A stretch of DNA of 37,597 nucleotides from Cyanobacteria bacterium SW_9_44_58 (GCA_003021905.1 PXPI01000029.1:1992-39588); one strand, 5' to 3'. Counted from the stretch's first letter, positions 6,146 to 15,068 are shown. Notes: a model not told the origin generated them from the sequence alone. Program-made: numbers and translations.

Positions 6146-8353
6146 ATGAATTACCAATCTTGTACCCCTAATTCTCAATTATCTTCTTCAAAAGGACAAT
6201 ATCATTTGTTATTATTACGAGGCATTGGTTACTTACTTCCGCTCAGTTTATTGGGTAGCGGCATTGCATTTCCTCAGTCTTCTCCGAATTCACAACCGCA
6301 ATCTCTACAAAATGTGAACCAAGGGGCATCATCCTCTTCTTTGGAATCTCTTCAAGCTTCTCAGGAAAAACAGGAATCAGCTTTACCTGATTATGAGTCT
6401 GTTCCTGCAATGCAGATTAATGATTCAGAGAACCAAAACAAACAAGGTTCATCCTCACCGCAATCTTCCTCGCAAGAGCAACAGCAAGCTTCCTCTCAAT
6501 CCCAAGCGCTTTCTCAATCCAAGCAACAGCAAGCTTCATCGCCATCGCAATCTTCCTCGCAAGAGCAACAGCAAGCTTTTTCTCAATCCCAAGCGCTTTC
6601 TCAATCCAAGCAACAGCAAGCTTCATCGCCATCGCAATCTTCCTCGCAAGAACAACAGCAAGCTTCCTCCCAATCCCAATCGCCTTCCCAATCATCTCAG
6701 GGACAATCAAACTTAAAACCAATTCAACCGCTGGATAATTCTTCTTCTCCGAGTCCTCAAACTTCTTCCCAGAACAATTCTGCTCAGCGGAAATCCGATT
6801 CTCCTCAAAAAACGACTAATTCTGCCAATGACAGTTCAACACCAACCGTAGAACTGGAACAGCGCGAATCGGAACAATCAAGTAATAGCACAACGGCACA
6901 ATCAAAACAATCGCCGTTGCCCAAACTTGATAATTCTAAGCCCCAAGAAAAATCAACTCGCAACAGTGCTAGCCAAGATTTCATCGATTCTAATACCTAT
7001 CCCCAACAAGAAGAAAGAAGTCTGCCAGCACCAAAAGTAGAAGTCAGCGATCGCGAGTCAAACTGTAAGACAGTCATTGAAAACGGTAAACTGGTTAGCG
7101 GCAGCTGTAATAACGTTTCTCAAGGGGCAACCAATTCAGGACAATCTAGTTCAGAGCAAGCTGGTTCTGAACAAGCTCGCGTTAAACCGGAAAAACTGCC
7201 TGAGTTGCCCAAAAACTTTGAACAGCCTAATCCTTCTAATAACCAGCCTAATCCTTCTAATAACCAGCCTAATCCTTCTAATAACCAACCTAATCCTTCT
7301 AATAACCAAGAGAGAGTTAAAAGTACTTATACGCCGCCAGAGGATTTACCTAAGTTAAAGCTTCCTGGTAACGGCGATTCACAGCTATTATTTCCTCTTG
7401 TCGCCGCCAGTGCCATTAGTGCTGACTATGGTTGGCGCTTACATCCTGTTGTTGGCGAACGTCGCTTCCATACCGGCACCGATTTTGCCGCTCCAGAAGG
7501 AACGCCAGTGGTTGCCGCCAAATCAGGGCGAGTCAGTTTAGCCGACTATCGCAGCGGCTATGGCTTAATGGTAGGATTGCGACACAATGACAAAAATGAA
7601 TCCCGTTATGCTCACCTCTCACAAATTCATGTGCGACCAGGACAATGGGTAGAACAAGGCACTGTAATTGGTCGTGTTGGCAATACAGGATTATCCACAG
7701 GACCTCATTTGCATTTTGAATGGCGCATTCGTAAAGGGTCGCGTTGGGTAGTTGTTAATGCGAAAGAACAATTGTTAGCAGCAAGAGATAATTTGGATTC
7801 TAGCCAACTTGCTTATAGTGCTGCGGGAAAAGGTAATAAAGAATTGCAAGGCGGAAATTTCTTCGCCAATTTACCTAAAGTTTTTGCTTCTCTTCCAAAA
7901 CAGCCTGCATCTTGGATGTCTCTTCCTCAATTGGACTTTCTGAAAAATGGTGATTTTGATCGCGCCTATGAACGCCAAGCCCCGCTGAGCAATTTTTCTC
8001 AACGCGCCAAGTCGGTATTAGTTTTACCGTTGTCCTTGCCAGACGTACTAGCTTCCGTGTTAAATTGGCAACCTCCGCAATTATTTGCGGAAGAAACTTT
8101 GCAAAGAGTGCCTACCCAATCTCAAACAGGATTTGGAGAAGAATTTGTTTATCGCGCTCCTTCTCCTAGCAACCAAACCGTGACAGAAAACTATCCTGAA
8201 ATTGCCCGTCAATCGCCAAAAACTATAGAATCGGCAACGAATATGGAAGCACTAGGAACGCTGAATTTTTCGGCGCCTCGTCCAGGCAATCCCCAAAAAT
8301 TATCCGATTCTTCCCTTAAAGATAGCCATGTTCTGCCAAGAAGGATACAGTAA
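6146..8353 (+). CDS. Secreted M23-family peptidase with long low-complexity linker
   Basis: This is a 735-residue protein. A hydrophobic N-terminal segment (~residues 20-45, LLLLRGIGYLLPLSLLGSG) suggests export. A Ser/Gln/Pro/Asn-rich linker (~residues 45-410) holds two tandem repeats. The M23/LytM domain (~residues 415-545) carries the zinc-peptidase signatures RRFHTGTDF, YAHLS and GPHLHFEW, so the metal and catalytic His/Asp residues are present. The C-terminal ~190 residues are unrecognised. Such enzymes cut cross-linking peptides in peptidoglycan or activate amidases during division. The linker may span periplasm or cell wall. The 3' end overlaps the convergent riboflavin synthase gene by 38 bp. 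It follows rpaB after a hairpin, so co-transcription is uncertain. Confidence 0.85.
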   Translation: MNYQSCTPNSQLSSSKGQYHLLLLRGIGYLLPLSLLGSGIAFPQSSPNSQPQSLQNVNQGASSSSLESLQASQEKQESALPDYESVPAMQINDSENQNKQGSSSPQSSSQEQQQASSQSQALSQSKQQQASSPSQSSSQEQQQAFSQSQALSQSKQQQASSPSQSSSQEQQQASSQSQSPSQSSQGQSNLKPIQPLDNSSSPSPQTSSQNNSAQRKSDSPQKTTNSANDSSTPTVELEQRESEQSSNSTTAQSKQSPLPKLDNSKPQEKSTRNSASQDFIDSNTYPQQEERSLPAPKVEVSDRESNCKTVIENGKLVSGSCNNVSQGATNSGQSSSEQAGSEQARVKPEKLPELPKNFEQPNPSNNQPNPSNNQPNPSNNQPNPSNNQERVKSTYTPPEDLPKLKLPGNGDSQLLFPLVAASAISADYGWRLHPVVGERRFHTGTDFAAPEGTPVVAAKSGRVSLADYRSGYGLMVGLRHNDKNESRYAHLSQIHVRPGQWVEQGTVIGRVGNTGLSTGPHLHFEWRIRKGSRWVVVNAKEQLLAARDNLDSSQLAYSAAGKGNKELQGGNFFANLPKVFASLPKQPASWMSLPQLDFLKNGDFDRAYERQAPLSNFSQRAKSVLVLPLSLPDVLASVLNWQPPQLFAEETLQRVPTQSQTGFGEEFVYRAPSPSNQTVTENYPEIARQSPKTIESATNMEALGTLNFSAPRPGNPQKLSDSSLKDSHVLPRRIQ
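6461..6697 (+). repeat. 87-bp tandem repeat in the M23 peptidase linker
   Basis: Two full 87-bp units (6461-6547 and 6548-6634) are followed by a partial, more diverged third (from 6635). The period of 87 is a multiple of three and encodes a 29-residue Ser/Gln/Ala-rich unit beginning QSSSQEQQQ. Near identity of the first two copies at the DNA level suggests recent duplication. Confidence 0.9.
7226..7309 (+). repeat. Four 21-bp tandem repeats encoding PNPSNNQ
   Basis: Units start at 7226, 7247, 7268 and 7289. The first two are identical; the last two differ only in the final CAG/CAA codon. They lie in the linker shortly before the M23 domain and could vary in number by slippage without changing the frame. 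Confidence 0.92.
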
Positions 8354-9002
8354 TCTCACTTTCTGAGTTATTCGCAACCGGATGATTCAGCAGTTTATTA
8401 ACATACTTGCCAAGAATGTCGCTTTCTAAATTCACCCAGTTACCTTCTTCAAGCATAGATAAGTTGGTTTCTTCATAAGTAAGCGGAATGACGGCACATT
8501 GAAACCAACTCCCCTGGGGATCGCAGTCAGCAATGGTTAAGCTGATGCCATTGACGGCTATACTCCCTTTGGGGATTAAATAGCGGGCAATATGGTCTTG
8601 CCAAGATTCAGACAGAGGGTTTAGGGGGCCAAATGTCATTTCCCAGGAGCGTTCCGCAGCAACTGATTGTTTTAAACATGCCACTCCATCAACATGACCT
8701 GTAACAAAATGGCCGCCCAGTTTCGAACCGACTTGCAAAGAGGGTTCTAAATTGACATAAGAACTGGTTTCACTGCGACTTCCCAACGTGGTTCGTTCCA
8801 GTGTTTCTGGAGAAGCTGTAACAATAAAGCTATCCGGCAACAGCTTCTCGACAGTTAAGCAAACCCCATCCACGGCAATGCTATCTCCTTTAACCAATTC
8901 GTGAAGGAAAGAATGATTTTGCGCTGGGGCAATACTAATTTTAAAGCGATCGCGCCCTTCTGGGGAAATGATTCCTTGTGCTTGAATTAATCCTGTAAAC
9001 AC
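8316..9002 (-). CDS. ribE: Riboflavin synthase, alpha subunit type
   Basis: The enzyme dismutates two 6,7-dimethyl-8-ribityllumazines to riboflavin and a pyrimidine. The 228-residue protein has two lumazine-binding repeats. The first includes FTGLIQAQG, KGDSIAVDGVCLTVEKL and GGHFVTGHVDGVA. The second includes KGSIAVNGISLTIAD and PLTYEETNL. GTG at 9002 is chosen because it gives the canonical MFTGLIQ N-terminus and normal length. The frame stays open upstream to 9146, but that would add a non-homologous hydrophobic stretch. The last 38 bp overlap the end of the M23 gene on the other strand. Some databases use the symbol ribC for this activity. Confidence 0.93.
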   Translation of the reverse strand: MFTGLIQAQGIISPEGRDRFKISIAPAQNHSFLHELVKGDSIAVDGVCLTVEKLLPDSFIVTASPETLERTTLGSRSETSSYVNLEPSLQVGSKLGGHFVTGHVDGVACLKQSVAAERSWEMTFGPLNPLSESWQDHIARYLIPKGSIAVNGISLTIADCDPQGSWFQCAVIPLTYEETNLSMLEEGNWVNLESDILGKYVNKLLNHPVANNSESEITVSFLAEHGYL

Positions 9003-9193
9003 GAGTGTTATCTTGGGTTTTTCTCTTGAAACAATGGATAATGGATAATTAGACCCGATTTTAACGCAGGAATTGATTAGGAGTAGAGACAAGGAAGAAA
9101 GTACAATAGGGATTGATCGGTGCTTTAGTTTAGTGTACCGCATCACCCAAAAGAAACATCAATGCTGACAGCAGTGGAAAAGAGGCTAAGCTG

Positions 9194-9703
9194 ATGATTG
9201 AAATGAATGTTGCTGGAATTGCTTTAGATGCCGTAACGCGAAGCCCGATCGCGTTGTTGAAAGATGGTTCCGAGCGCAGGGCGTTGCCCATTTACATTGG
9301 ACAAGATCAAGCCAAATCAATTATGGGAGCAATTGAAAAACAAATGCCGCCGCGCCCTCTCACCCACGATTTAATGGTGAATATCTTTGAAGCTTGGGAA
9401 ATGAGCGTTACTCGCATTATTATTCACGCTCTGCAAGATAACACCTTCTATGCCCTTTTGTGTCTTGAACAGGGAGAAAATACCTGGGAAATCGATTGTC
9501 GCCCCAGTGACGCGATCGCGATCGCCGTTCGTACCGGCAGCCCCATTTGGGTGATGGAAGAAGTAATTGCAGAAGCCTCCATTCCTGTCGATCGGGATGC
9601 GGATGAACAAGAAAAACAAGCCTTTAAAGAATTTATTGCCAATCTCAGTCCTGAAGATTTTATTCGCGGCAGTTCTTCCAAAAATAATGAAGAATCGAGT
9701 TAA
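9194..9703 (+). CDS. Bifunctional nuclease family protein (DUF151)
   Basis: This 169-residue protein matches the bifunctional nuclease (BFN/DUF151) family. Seen motifs are LPIYIGQDQAKSIMGAI, RPLTHDLM and DCRPSDAIAIAVRTGSPIWV. Plant and some bacterial members are reported to have DNase/RNase activity, but the role in cyanobacteria is not settled. The ATG at 9194 gives a typical N-terminus (MIEMNVAGIALD). It ends 2 bp before the aldo/keto reductase start, so the two very likely form an operon. Confidence 0.85.
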   Translation: MIEMNVAGIALDAVTRSPIALLKDGSERRALPIYIGQDQAKSIMGAIEKQMPPRPLTHDLMVNIFEAWEMSVTRIIIHALQDNTFYALLCLEQGENTWEIDCRPSDAIAIAVRTGSPIWVMEEVIAEASIPVDRDADEQEKQAFKEFIANLSPEDFIRGSSSKNNEESS

Positions 9704-9705
9704 TC

Positions 9706-10833
9706 ATGCAATATCGGCGATTCGGAAAAACCAATTTCCCGGTTTCCGTATTTTCTCTGGGGACGATGCGCGGGTTAAGCGACCCGAGCGTTTTCACTGA
9801 AATTCTCCAACAAGCCATCCAATATGGCGTTAACCATATTGAAACCGCTAGCGCCTATGGCAATAGCGAACAATATATTGGGGAAACGCTCCAACACCTT
9901 GATGTAGCTAGAAAAGACCTTTATATCACCACAAAACTCCCGCCAGTACCAGATCCGCAACAAATGGAGGCGAATCTGGATGCCAGTCTCCAACGGTTGC
10001 AAATTGATTATCTTGATAATGTTGCCATTCACGGACTCAATACCTGGGAACATTTCCATTGGGTAACAGGAGACAATAATTGTTTGGCTCCTCTCTACCA
10101 AGCTCAAAAGCAAGGAAAAATCAAACACATTGGTTTTTCTACTCATGCACCGTTAGAGATTATTCTCGCCGCCATTGAAACCAACTTATTTTCCTTTGTT
10201 AATCTTCATTACTACTATTTTTGGCAACGGAATGAACCGGCAGTTGCGGCTGCCCATAAACATGATATGGGTGTTTTTATTATTTCTCCTACTGATAAAG
10301 GCGGACAACTATATGCCCCACCTGAAAAACTCCAAAAACTCTGTGCTCCGTTTTCGCCACAAGTACTCAATTACCGCTTTCTTCTCAGTGATCCCCGAAT
10401 TACAACCCTGAGTCTTGGCGCTGCCGTTCCTTCTGAACTATTCCCTGCTCTTGAAATTGCCGATCAAACTAATCCCCTAACCTCAGAAGAACAATCCATA
10501 TTTACTCGCTTAGAAACACAATTGGAAACGGCGTTGGGAACCGAACAATGTCGTCAATGTTATGAATGTTTACCCTGTCCAGAAGCAATTAATATTCCAG
10601 AAGTACTGCGATTGCGAAATTTAGCAATTGCTTATGACATGACTGGCTTTGGTCAATATCGTTATGGCATGTTTGAAAATGCCGGTCATTGGTTTTGGGG
10701 CAATAAAGGCAATCGCTGTACGGAATGTGGAGACTGTCTTCCTCGTTGTCCGGAAAATTTAGATATCCCGAGGCTATTGCAGGATACCCATGAACGACTC
10801 AATGGTTCTCCGCGACGGCGACTTTGGGAGTAA
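9706..10833 (+). CDS. Aldo/keto reductase fused to a 4Fe-4S ferredoxin-like domain
   Basis: This is a 375-residue protein. Residues 1-~270 form an aldo/keto reductase barrel: RRFGKTNFPVSVFSLGTM at the start, then IETASAYGNSEQYIGE with the catalytic Asp/Tyr region replaced by Ala-Tyr, then KLPPV and GFSTHAP. The C-terminal ~90 residues contain CRQCYECLPCP and CTECGDCLPRCPENLDIP, two cysteine clusters expected to bind iron-sulfur centres. This architecture is common in bacteria. It suggests a redox enzyme taking electrons from ferredoxin-like partners; the substrate is unknown. The gene is tightly linked (2-bp gap) to the bifunctional nuclease gene. Confidence 0.85.
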   Translation: MQYRRFGKTNFPVSVFSLGTMRGLSDPSVFTEILQQAIQYGVNHIETASAYGNSEQYIGETLQHLDVARKDLYITTKLPPVPDPQQMEANLDASLQRLQIDYLDNVAIHGLNTWEHFHWVTGDNNCLAPLYQAQKQGKIKHIGFSTHAPLEIILAAIETNLFSFVNLHYYYFWQRNEPAVAAAHKHDMGVFIISPTDKGGQLYAPPEKLQKLCAPFSPQVLNYRFLLSDPRITTLSLGAAVPSELFPALEIADQTNPLTSEEQSIFTRLETQLETALGTEQCRQCYECLPCPEAINIPEVLRLRNLAIAYDMTGFGQYRYGMFENAGHWFWGNKGNRCTECGDCLPRCPENLDIPRLLQDTHERLNGSPRRRLWE

Positions 10834-10849
10834 AGCAACTTTTCTAAAA

Positions 10850-11086
10850 CTAAGGACTGTCAAGGTAGGAATCTTCCTTGATAAGGAGGTTAGAGTTTTG
10901 TTCTAGCTTATTCTCAGAGTCCTCGCTTGGCAAAGTTTGGAATCTTATCCGGTTATGCTCTATTTCGTTTTTACCGACAAGATCACGTGTTGCTTCGGAA
11001 ATAATGGCAATTATAGCAATAGTATAAATCACTAAACTAATGCCTATAAACAGAATAGCAATTAAAATAAATAGAAAAATAACCAC
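10850..11086 (-). CDS. Small single-pass membrane protein, unrecognised
   Basis: This is a 78-residue reading frame from a GTG. The first ~30 residues are strongly hydrophobic (IFLFILIAILFIGISLVIYT), followed by a charged, Ser/Glu/Asn-rich tail. This is consistent with a single-pass membrane protein with a short cytoplasmic tail. There is no strong Shine-Dalgarno and I do not recognise a family. The gene lies between the convergent aldo/keto reductase and the amylase gene on its own strand. It could be a real small protein or a chance frame. Confidence 0.45.
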   Translation of the reverse strand: MVIFLFILIAILFIGISLVIYTIAIIAIISEATRDLVGKNEIEHNRIRFQTLPSEDSENKLEQNSNLLIKEDSYLDSP

Positions 11087-11238
11087 GATGTTTATAAATT
11101 TTGGAAAGTTTTTCTGACATATCTCAAAGGTGAGCTACTTTGATTCTAGCTACTTTTATCTAAGTGTCAAAATTCCTCTTTCCCTGATATATCGATAATA
11201 CTTCGTAGTTACTTATACTACTGATGCAATGCCTCCTA

Positions 11239-13290
11239 TTATTCCAAAACAAACACTTTGGCTTCTTCCGGCTGCAACGTAACCGGTAGCATCCCATTAA
11301 CTAATTCCAGTTTTTCCTTGGTTTCGACAACACGACTCTGTTTCACCCCTTCTTTGGCAAAGGAAAGCAAGAACTCTCCTCCATGAGTGGAATAAGCATA
11401 AAGAATGCGGGGACTATTCGCATCAGCCTCTTCTGCTGGTTCTCGTACCATGAAGATATCTTCCTTTTTATTTGCTCCTTCGGGAAAGAGATAACGGGTT
11501 TCTCCGTAACGCAATACAGGATACTCTGTCCGTAAATGGGCCATGCGTTTAGTGGTTTGATGAATCTCTTCTTTCCATCCCTTATGCCCTGGCCAAATCA
11601 TCATAGGACGATTAAAGGGATCGCCCCCGACACCAAATAAACCTTCATGTTCAGTATGATAGGGAATTCCTAATGCTGTTTCTGTGCCATACATAATCAA
11701 AGGCACCCCTCGGGCTGTAAACTGAAACTCAATTAGACTTTGATAGGCTTCATCGGACATATTAGGATAATAGGTTTTTAAACGAGGTTTATCATGGTTT
11801 TCCGTAAATGTTACCCAGGCTTTTGCTTGTTCATTGGATATCGCATCCAGAGAGTCTTTGGGAATTTCTAAGGTTTCTGCCGGATTTAAAACCCAATGGA
11901 GAAACCGATTGAAAGAATTATAGTTGTAGTAAGTTCCTTTGCGTCCTAACGTGGTTTCCCGCAGAATATAGGTCCGTCCATCCCACTCGCGATCGCGTGC
12001 AAAAAAGCGTCGCGCTGCTTCACTCAAATTAAAATCATACTGGCTAATGTCGTCGGTTTCCTTAAGAAAATAAATACTGTCCTCAGCTCGATAGCCGCCG
12101 CCAAAATATTCCCCTAACAAGATCGTATCGGGATTAATGGAGAGAACAAAGTCTTCAAACTCTTTCCAAAAGCTTTCATTAATATGTTTGACTGCATCTA
12201 AGCGAAAGCCGGCAATGGAATATTGGTCTTCATTAAAGGTCAACCAAAATTTCGCCGCATCAAATAAATATTGCTTCACTTGGGGGGCATCTTGATTCAA
12301 ATCGGGCATTCCCCCGCTAATTTGTCCCGTTTCAATCAACTCTTTCGAAGCTGTATCAAAATCCCAGATAATTTTCGGTTCATGAAACCATCCTTGGGGA
12401 TCGCGTTCTCCGGTTTTCGGATCCCAATGCGTCGCGACTCGTTCCCCGTGACGATAAACATCGCCATTATCGGCAAACCAAGATTCCCCAAACAAAAAAC
12501 CGCCAGTCCCTAAATTGGGCGGTTCAGTGGAAATATGACCAGGGGCGGTTTGATTCATGGTTAAATCTAAGATGATCCCAATACCGCGCTTACCGGCTTC
12601 ATTCAGCAATTTCCGAAAGATGCGATAGCGATCGCGCCCTTCATCATCTGGGGAGCGAAAATGTTCATCAATTTCAAACCAATCTTTTGTCCAATAACCG
12701 TGATATGGGGTCGAAACATGGGTATAAAACTCATTTTTTACTTTTTCGGTTTTATCGCGGTAGAGATAGGTCTGAATATCGGGGTGGTAAAACAACCCAT
12801 TGGAATTATCTTGAATCGGAGAAAGAACCAGTTTGGTAACCCCTAAATCTTTCAAGTAATCCAATTTTTCAATGACCCCCTCCAAATCGCCGCCCCAATA
12901 CATTCCTATATAACGGTGAGTGGGATCATAAGTATGCCGAAGCAAGAGTTTATTCATTTCGTTATACACGCGCTGTTCCGGGTCTGAGGCAGATTTCTCA
13001 AAGGCAAACTCAGGAACATTATTTCTGAGATCGGCATCATGAAAGCGGTCAACCACAATGTAATACAGGACATCATTTTCTAAATTTCCTATTCCTATAC
13101 TATTGCGATGAGGTTCACCACTTATCTGACGTTGTTCTAAGGAGGAAGAGGAAGAGACTTCTCCAGCCAAAGCGCTTGCTGGCGCAATCCACAATAACAG
13201 CCAGAAAACAACGGCAACTGCTAACAATACAATTAACGAAACTGAAACTCCGAGTATAGAGATAAAAACTCCTCTTCGGCAACTTTCCAT
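11239..13290 (-). CDS. Exported GH13 alpha-amylase family glycosidase
   Basis: This is a 683-residue protein. A long hydrophobic N-terminal segment (~residues 10-38) ending ASALAGE looks like a signal peptide, possibly retained as an anchor. The catalytic (beta/alpha)8 domain follows from DVLYYIVVDRFHD. Region II GFRLDAVKHI holds the nucleophile Asp. Region III LLGEYFGG holds the acid/base Glu. Region IV FTENHDKPR holds the stabilising Asp. Region I reads DLTMNQTAPGH, with Gln where His is usual. It probably degrades alpha-1,4-glucans outside the plasma membrane. The AGGAAAG ribosome site precedes the ATG at 13290. The start is 21 bp after the stop of the upstream membrane-protein gene, so the two are probably one operon. 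Confidence 0.87.
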   Translation of the reverse strand: MESCRRGVFISILGVSVSLIVLLAVAVVFWLLLWIAPASALAGEVSSSSSLEQRQISGEPHRNSIGIGNLENDVLYYIVVDRFHDADLRNNVPEFAFEKSASDPEQRVYNEMNKLLLRHTYDPTHRYIGMYWGGDLEGVIEKLDYLKDLGVTKLVLSPIQDNSNGLFYHPDIQTYLYRDKTEKVKNEFYTHVSTPYHGYWTKDWFEIDEHFRSPDDEGRDRYRIFRKLLNEAGKRGIGIILDLTMNQTAPGHISTEPPNLGTGGFLFGESWFADNGDVYRHGERVATHWDPKTGERDPQGWFHEPKIIWDFDTASKELIETGQISGGMPDLNQDAPQVKQYLFDAAKFWLTFNEDQYSIAGFRLDAVKHINESFWKEFEDFVLSINPDTILLGEYFGGGYRAEDSIYFLKETDDISQYDFNLSEAARRFFARDREWDGRTYILRETTLGRKGTYYNYNSFNRFLHWVLNPAETLEIPKDSLDAISNEQAKAWVTFTENHDKPRLKTYYPNMSDEAYQSLIEFQFTARGVPLIMYGTETALGIPYHTEHEGLFGVGGDPFNRPMMIWPGHKGWKEEIHQTTKRMAHLRTEYPVLRYGETRYLFPEGANKKEDIFMVREPAEEADANSPRILYAYSTHGGEFLLSFAKEGVKQSRVVETKEKLELVNGMLPVTLQPEEAKVFVLE

Positions 13291-13311
13291 AACAAAACTT
13301 TCCTAAATCTT

Positions 13312-14556
13312 CTACATATTTGTATCTGCTTCGGATTCCTTCATCACAGAAGGAGCATCATCTAAAGCAATATTCTCCAATTGTGTTTCTGGTGTATAGA
13401 GGGCTTGCCAAAACTCTGGGAATCGGGAAATGACAACTTCTGAATTAGGGAGATTAAGTTGATCGGAAACAGAGGGTTCGATTTGCGCTACTTGCACTTG
13501 ATCGACTTCTCCCATGCGATTAAACCAGAGATCGCTCATATTATTTCCCACAGAAAACATAACATCAGAAACACTAGGGGCAATAATAACCACTGCAAAA
13601 ACACCACTGACAGTGGTCAATAGCCATTTGCGACCAATCCCATATTGACCTAAAAACCTCTGAAGTTGCCATAAGTAACCATACTTGATATTTTGCCAGG
13701 CCAACTTGAAAGATTCTGATAGATGATACAACCTCACTGAGAAGTTTGGACTTTCCCGGGACGAATCATCAACCGCACGGATTTGTTTTCGTTTCCAACG
13801 GGAGAGACGTTCTTCCAAAGCAGATATAAGGGTCTCAATTCCTTCTCCAATGTTATAGCCAATGATAAAGCCATAAGTATTCACCAGATAAAAGGTGAGC
13901 ATCTGGAAAAACGCAAATTGGATAACAGGGGCAAAATTCATTTCTCCAGACTGGAAAAAGAAAATTCCCACATTGTAAAGCGACCAACTGAGAACTAATC
14001 CCCCATAATCGACAAAAGGCTTTAGAAAGATTTGTCTGAGGGGAACATATTCATTGGTAACATTCAAATCTTCATGGAGATATTTGGATAAAAGCTGTTT
14101 CCACCAAGGTCGGGGTTGTGGCGTTACGGGATTACTGGAGGATTGACTAAACGGATTCAGTTGCCCATCCACTAACATCCGCCGTCCAATTAAAAAATAG
14201 ACAAAGTATTGCGCGATTGTATAGGGAAGCAGCCCTGACCAGGTAAATGCCCGTTCCCAAGGCCCCATACCTGTCACAATCAAGAAAAATCCTAAATCGC
14301 ATCCCACTTTCCAAGACAGGAAGCCAACCGTTTGGTCAAAGATTTTCGGCAAATCACTGCGAAATTGATTAAAAAATGAGTTGTCTGGAAGAATTTGGTT
14401 AAATTTTTCAATAATTTGCTTTTTAAGGACCAGTTTTTTTAGGAATAAGTCGCGTAGCACCATATAACTGGTGAGCGGTACTAAAATTTGAAATAATTTA
14501 CTGGACCCATAACGGATTCCCATTGGGTCAATGGGAAGGCTAGACAAATCGATCAT
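13312..14556 (-). CDS. Multi-pass membrane protein of unknown function
   Basis: This is a 414-residue protein that I do not recognise. It has a basic/amphipathic N-terminus, then hydrophobic segments at about residues 95-120, 130-150, 190-215 and 222-250. A soluble cytoplasmic-looking stretch is rich in Arg/Lys. Another hydrophobic segment lies near 318-335 (LLTTVSGVFAVVIIAPSVS), and the tail is acidic. The ATG at 14556 is the first in-frame start. It is transcribed with the exported amylase gene (21-bp gap), hinting at a role in envelope glucan handling or in amylase placement. That link is inference from position only. Confidence 0.65.
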   Translation of the reverse strand: MIDLSSLPIDPMGIRYGSSKLFQILVPLTSYMVLRDLFLKKLVLKKQIIEKFNQILPDNSFFNQFRSDLPKIFDQTVGFLSWKVGCDLGFFLIVTGMGPWERAFTWSGLLPYTIAQYFVYFLIGRRMLVDGQLNPFSQSSSNPVTPQPRPWWKQLLSKYLHEDLNVTNEYVPLRQIFLKPFVDYGGLVLSWSLYNVGIFFFQSGEMNFAPVIQFAFFQMLTFYLVNTYGFIIGYNIGEGIETLISALEERLSRWKRKQIRAVDDSSRESPNFSVRLYHLSESFKLAWQNIKYGYLWQLQRFLGQYGIGRKWLLTTVSGVFAVVIIAPSVSDVMFSVGNNMSDLWFNRMGEVDQVQVAQIEPSVSDQLNLPNSEVVISRFPEFWQALYTPETQLENIALDDAPSVMKESEADTNM

Positions 14557-14731
14557 AAGTTCAATTTGTGAATTGGATTATTATTGGTGAACTATGTGAG
14601 TTTGTGAACATTTCTTATCTTACCAGTGTCGATTTAATTTTAAAGTATAATTATATAATAAAAAATTAAAACAAATAAATTATCTAGCTCGAAAATTGGT
14701 TAATCCCACAACTGCAAAGCATAACCAAGCT

Positions 14732-14973
14732 GGCTTTAAAGCAAGCCTTTTGAGGGAAACATTCACTTAGCAAGGAAGAAGTGTTTTCTAGATTTAACAT
14801 CATGAAAACTATAACTTGAGCTATAAATTACGGTTTTCCGACCGGATTATAGGAGATTATCTTTTAAGATAACAATAGGAGGTGGTATGGTAATTGGAGA
14901 CAATCACTCTTACCGTTAGAGTGGCAGTCACGACTAATATCATCCAAACTGAGTCATTAGGAACTCAATTTTT
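14732..14973 (+). promoter_or_regulatory. Possible attenuator-like leader upstream of cysH
   Basis: The 14557-14975 gap starts AT-rich with no gene seen. It then holds GGCTT/AAGCC followed by TTTT (14732-14751), TTATCTT/AAGATAA (14857-14872), and an excellent ribosome site AGGAGGTGG (14877-14885) directly before a 10-codon frame (14887-14919). CACTCT/AGAGTG (14905-14923) overlaps that stop codon. TGAGT/ACTCA followed by five Ts (14950-14973) comes last. The order of ribosome site, mini-frame, hairpin and weak terminator is what a leader-peptide attenuator looks like. The peptide is not cysteine-rich, so the signal is unclear. Confidence 0.35.
14887..14919 (+). CDS. Possible 10-residue leader peptide
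   Basis: ATG at 14887 is preceded at 1-2 nt by a near-perfect Shine-Dalgarno block AGGAGGTGG and encodes MVIGDNHSYR before TAG. The spacing is very short for efficient initiation. The frame overlaps a hairpin at 14905-14923. It lies about 150 bp before the cysH start. It may be a regulatory mini-frame or chance. Confidence 0.25.
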   Translation: MVIGDNHSYR

Positions 14974-15068
14974 GCATGAATCAAATCAATTCCAAATGTT
15001 CTTCTAACTCCCCTCATCTCCCACACAATCATGACGGCAATTCAGACAATAATGAGGAGTTACCCCAA

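Noticed and set aside
6393-6722. Long open frames on the other frame and on the minus strand across the M23 linker
   Set aside because: They arise because the 87-bp unit is a multiple of three, so every frame without a stop stays open through the repeat. Their products are low-complexity shadows.
9003-9146. N-terminal extension of riboflavin synthase with a lipoprotein-like segment (LLLINSC)
   Set aside because: The GTG at 9002 gives the canonical MFTGLIQ start and normal length; a lipidated riboflavin synthase has no precedent, and the upstream part has no ribosome site or homology that I recognise.
14976-15068. CysH start at 14976
   Set aside because: The extra 31 residues are Asn/Ser/His-rich without family similarity, and the ATG at 15069 has a better ribosome site (GAGGAG).
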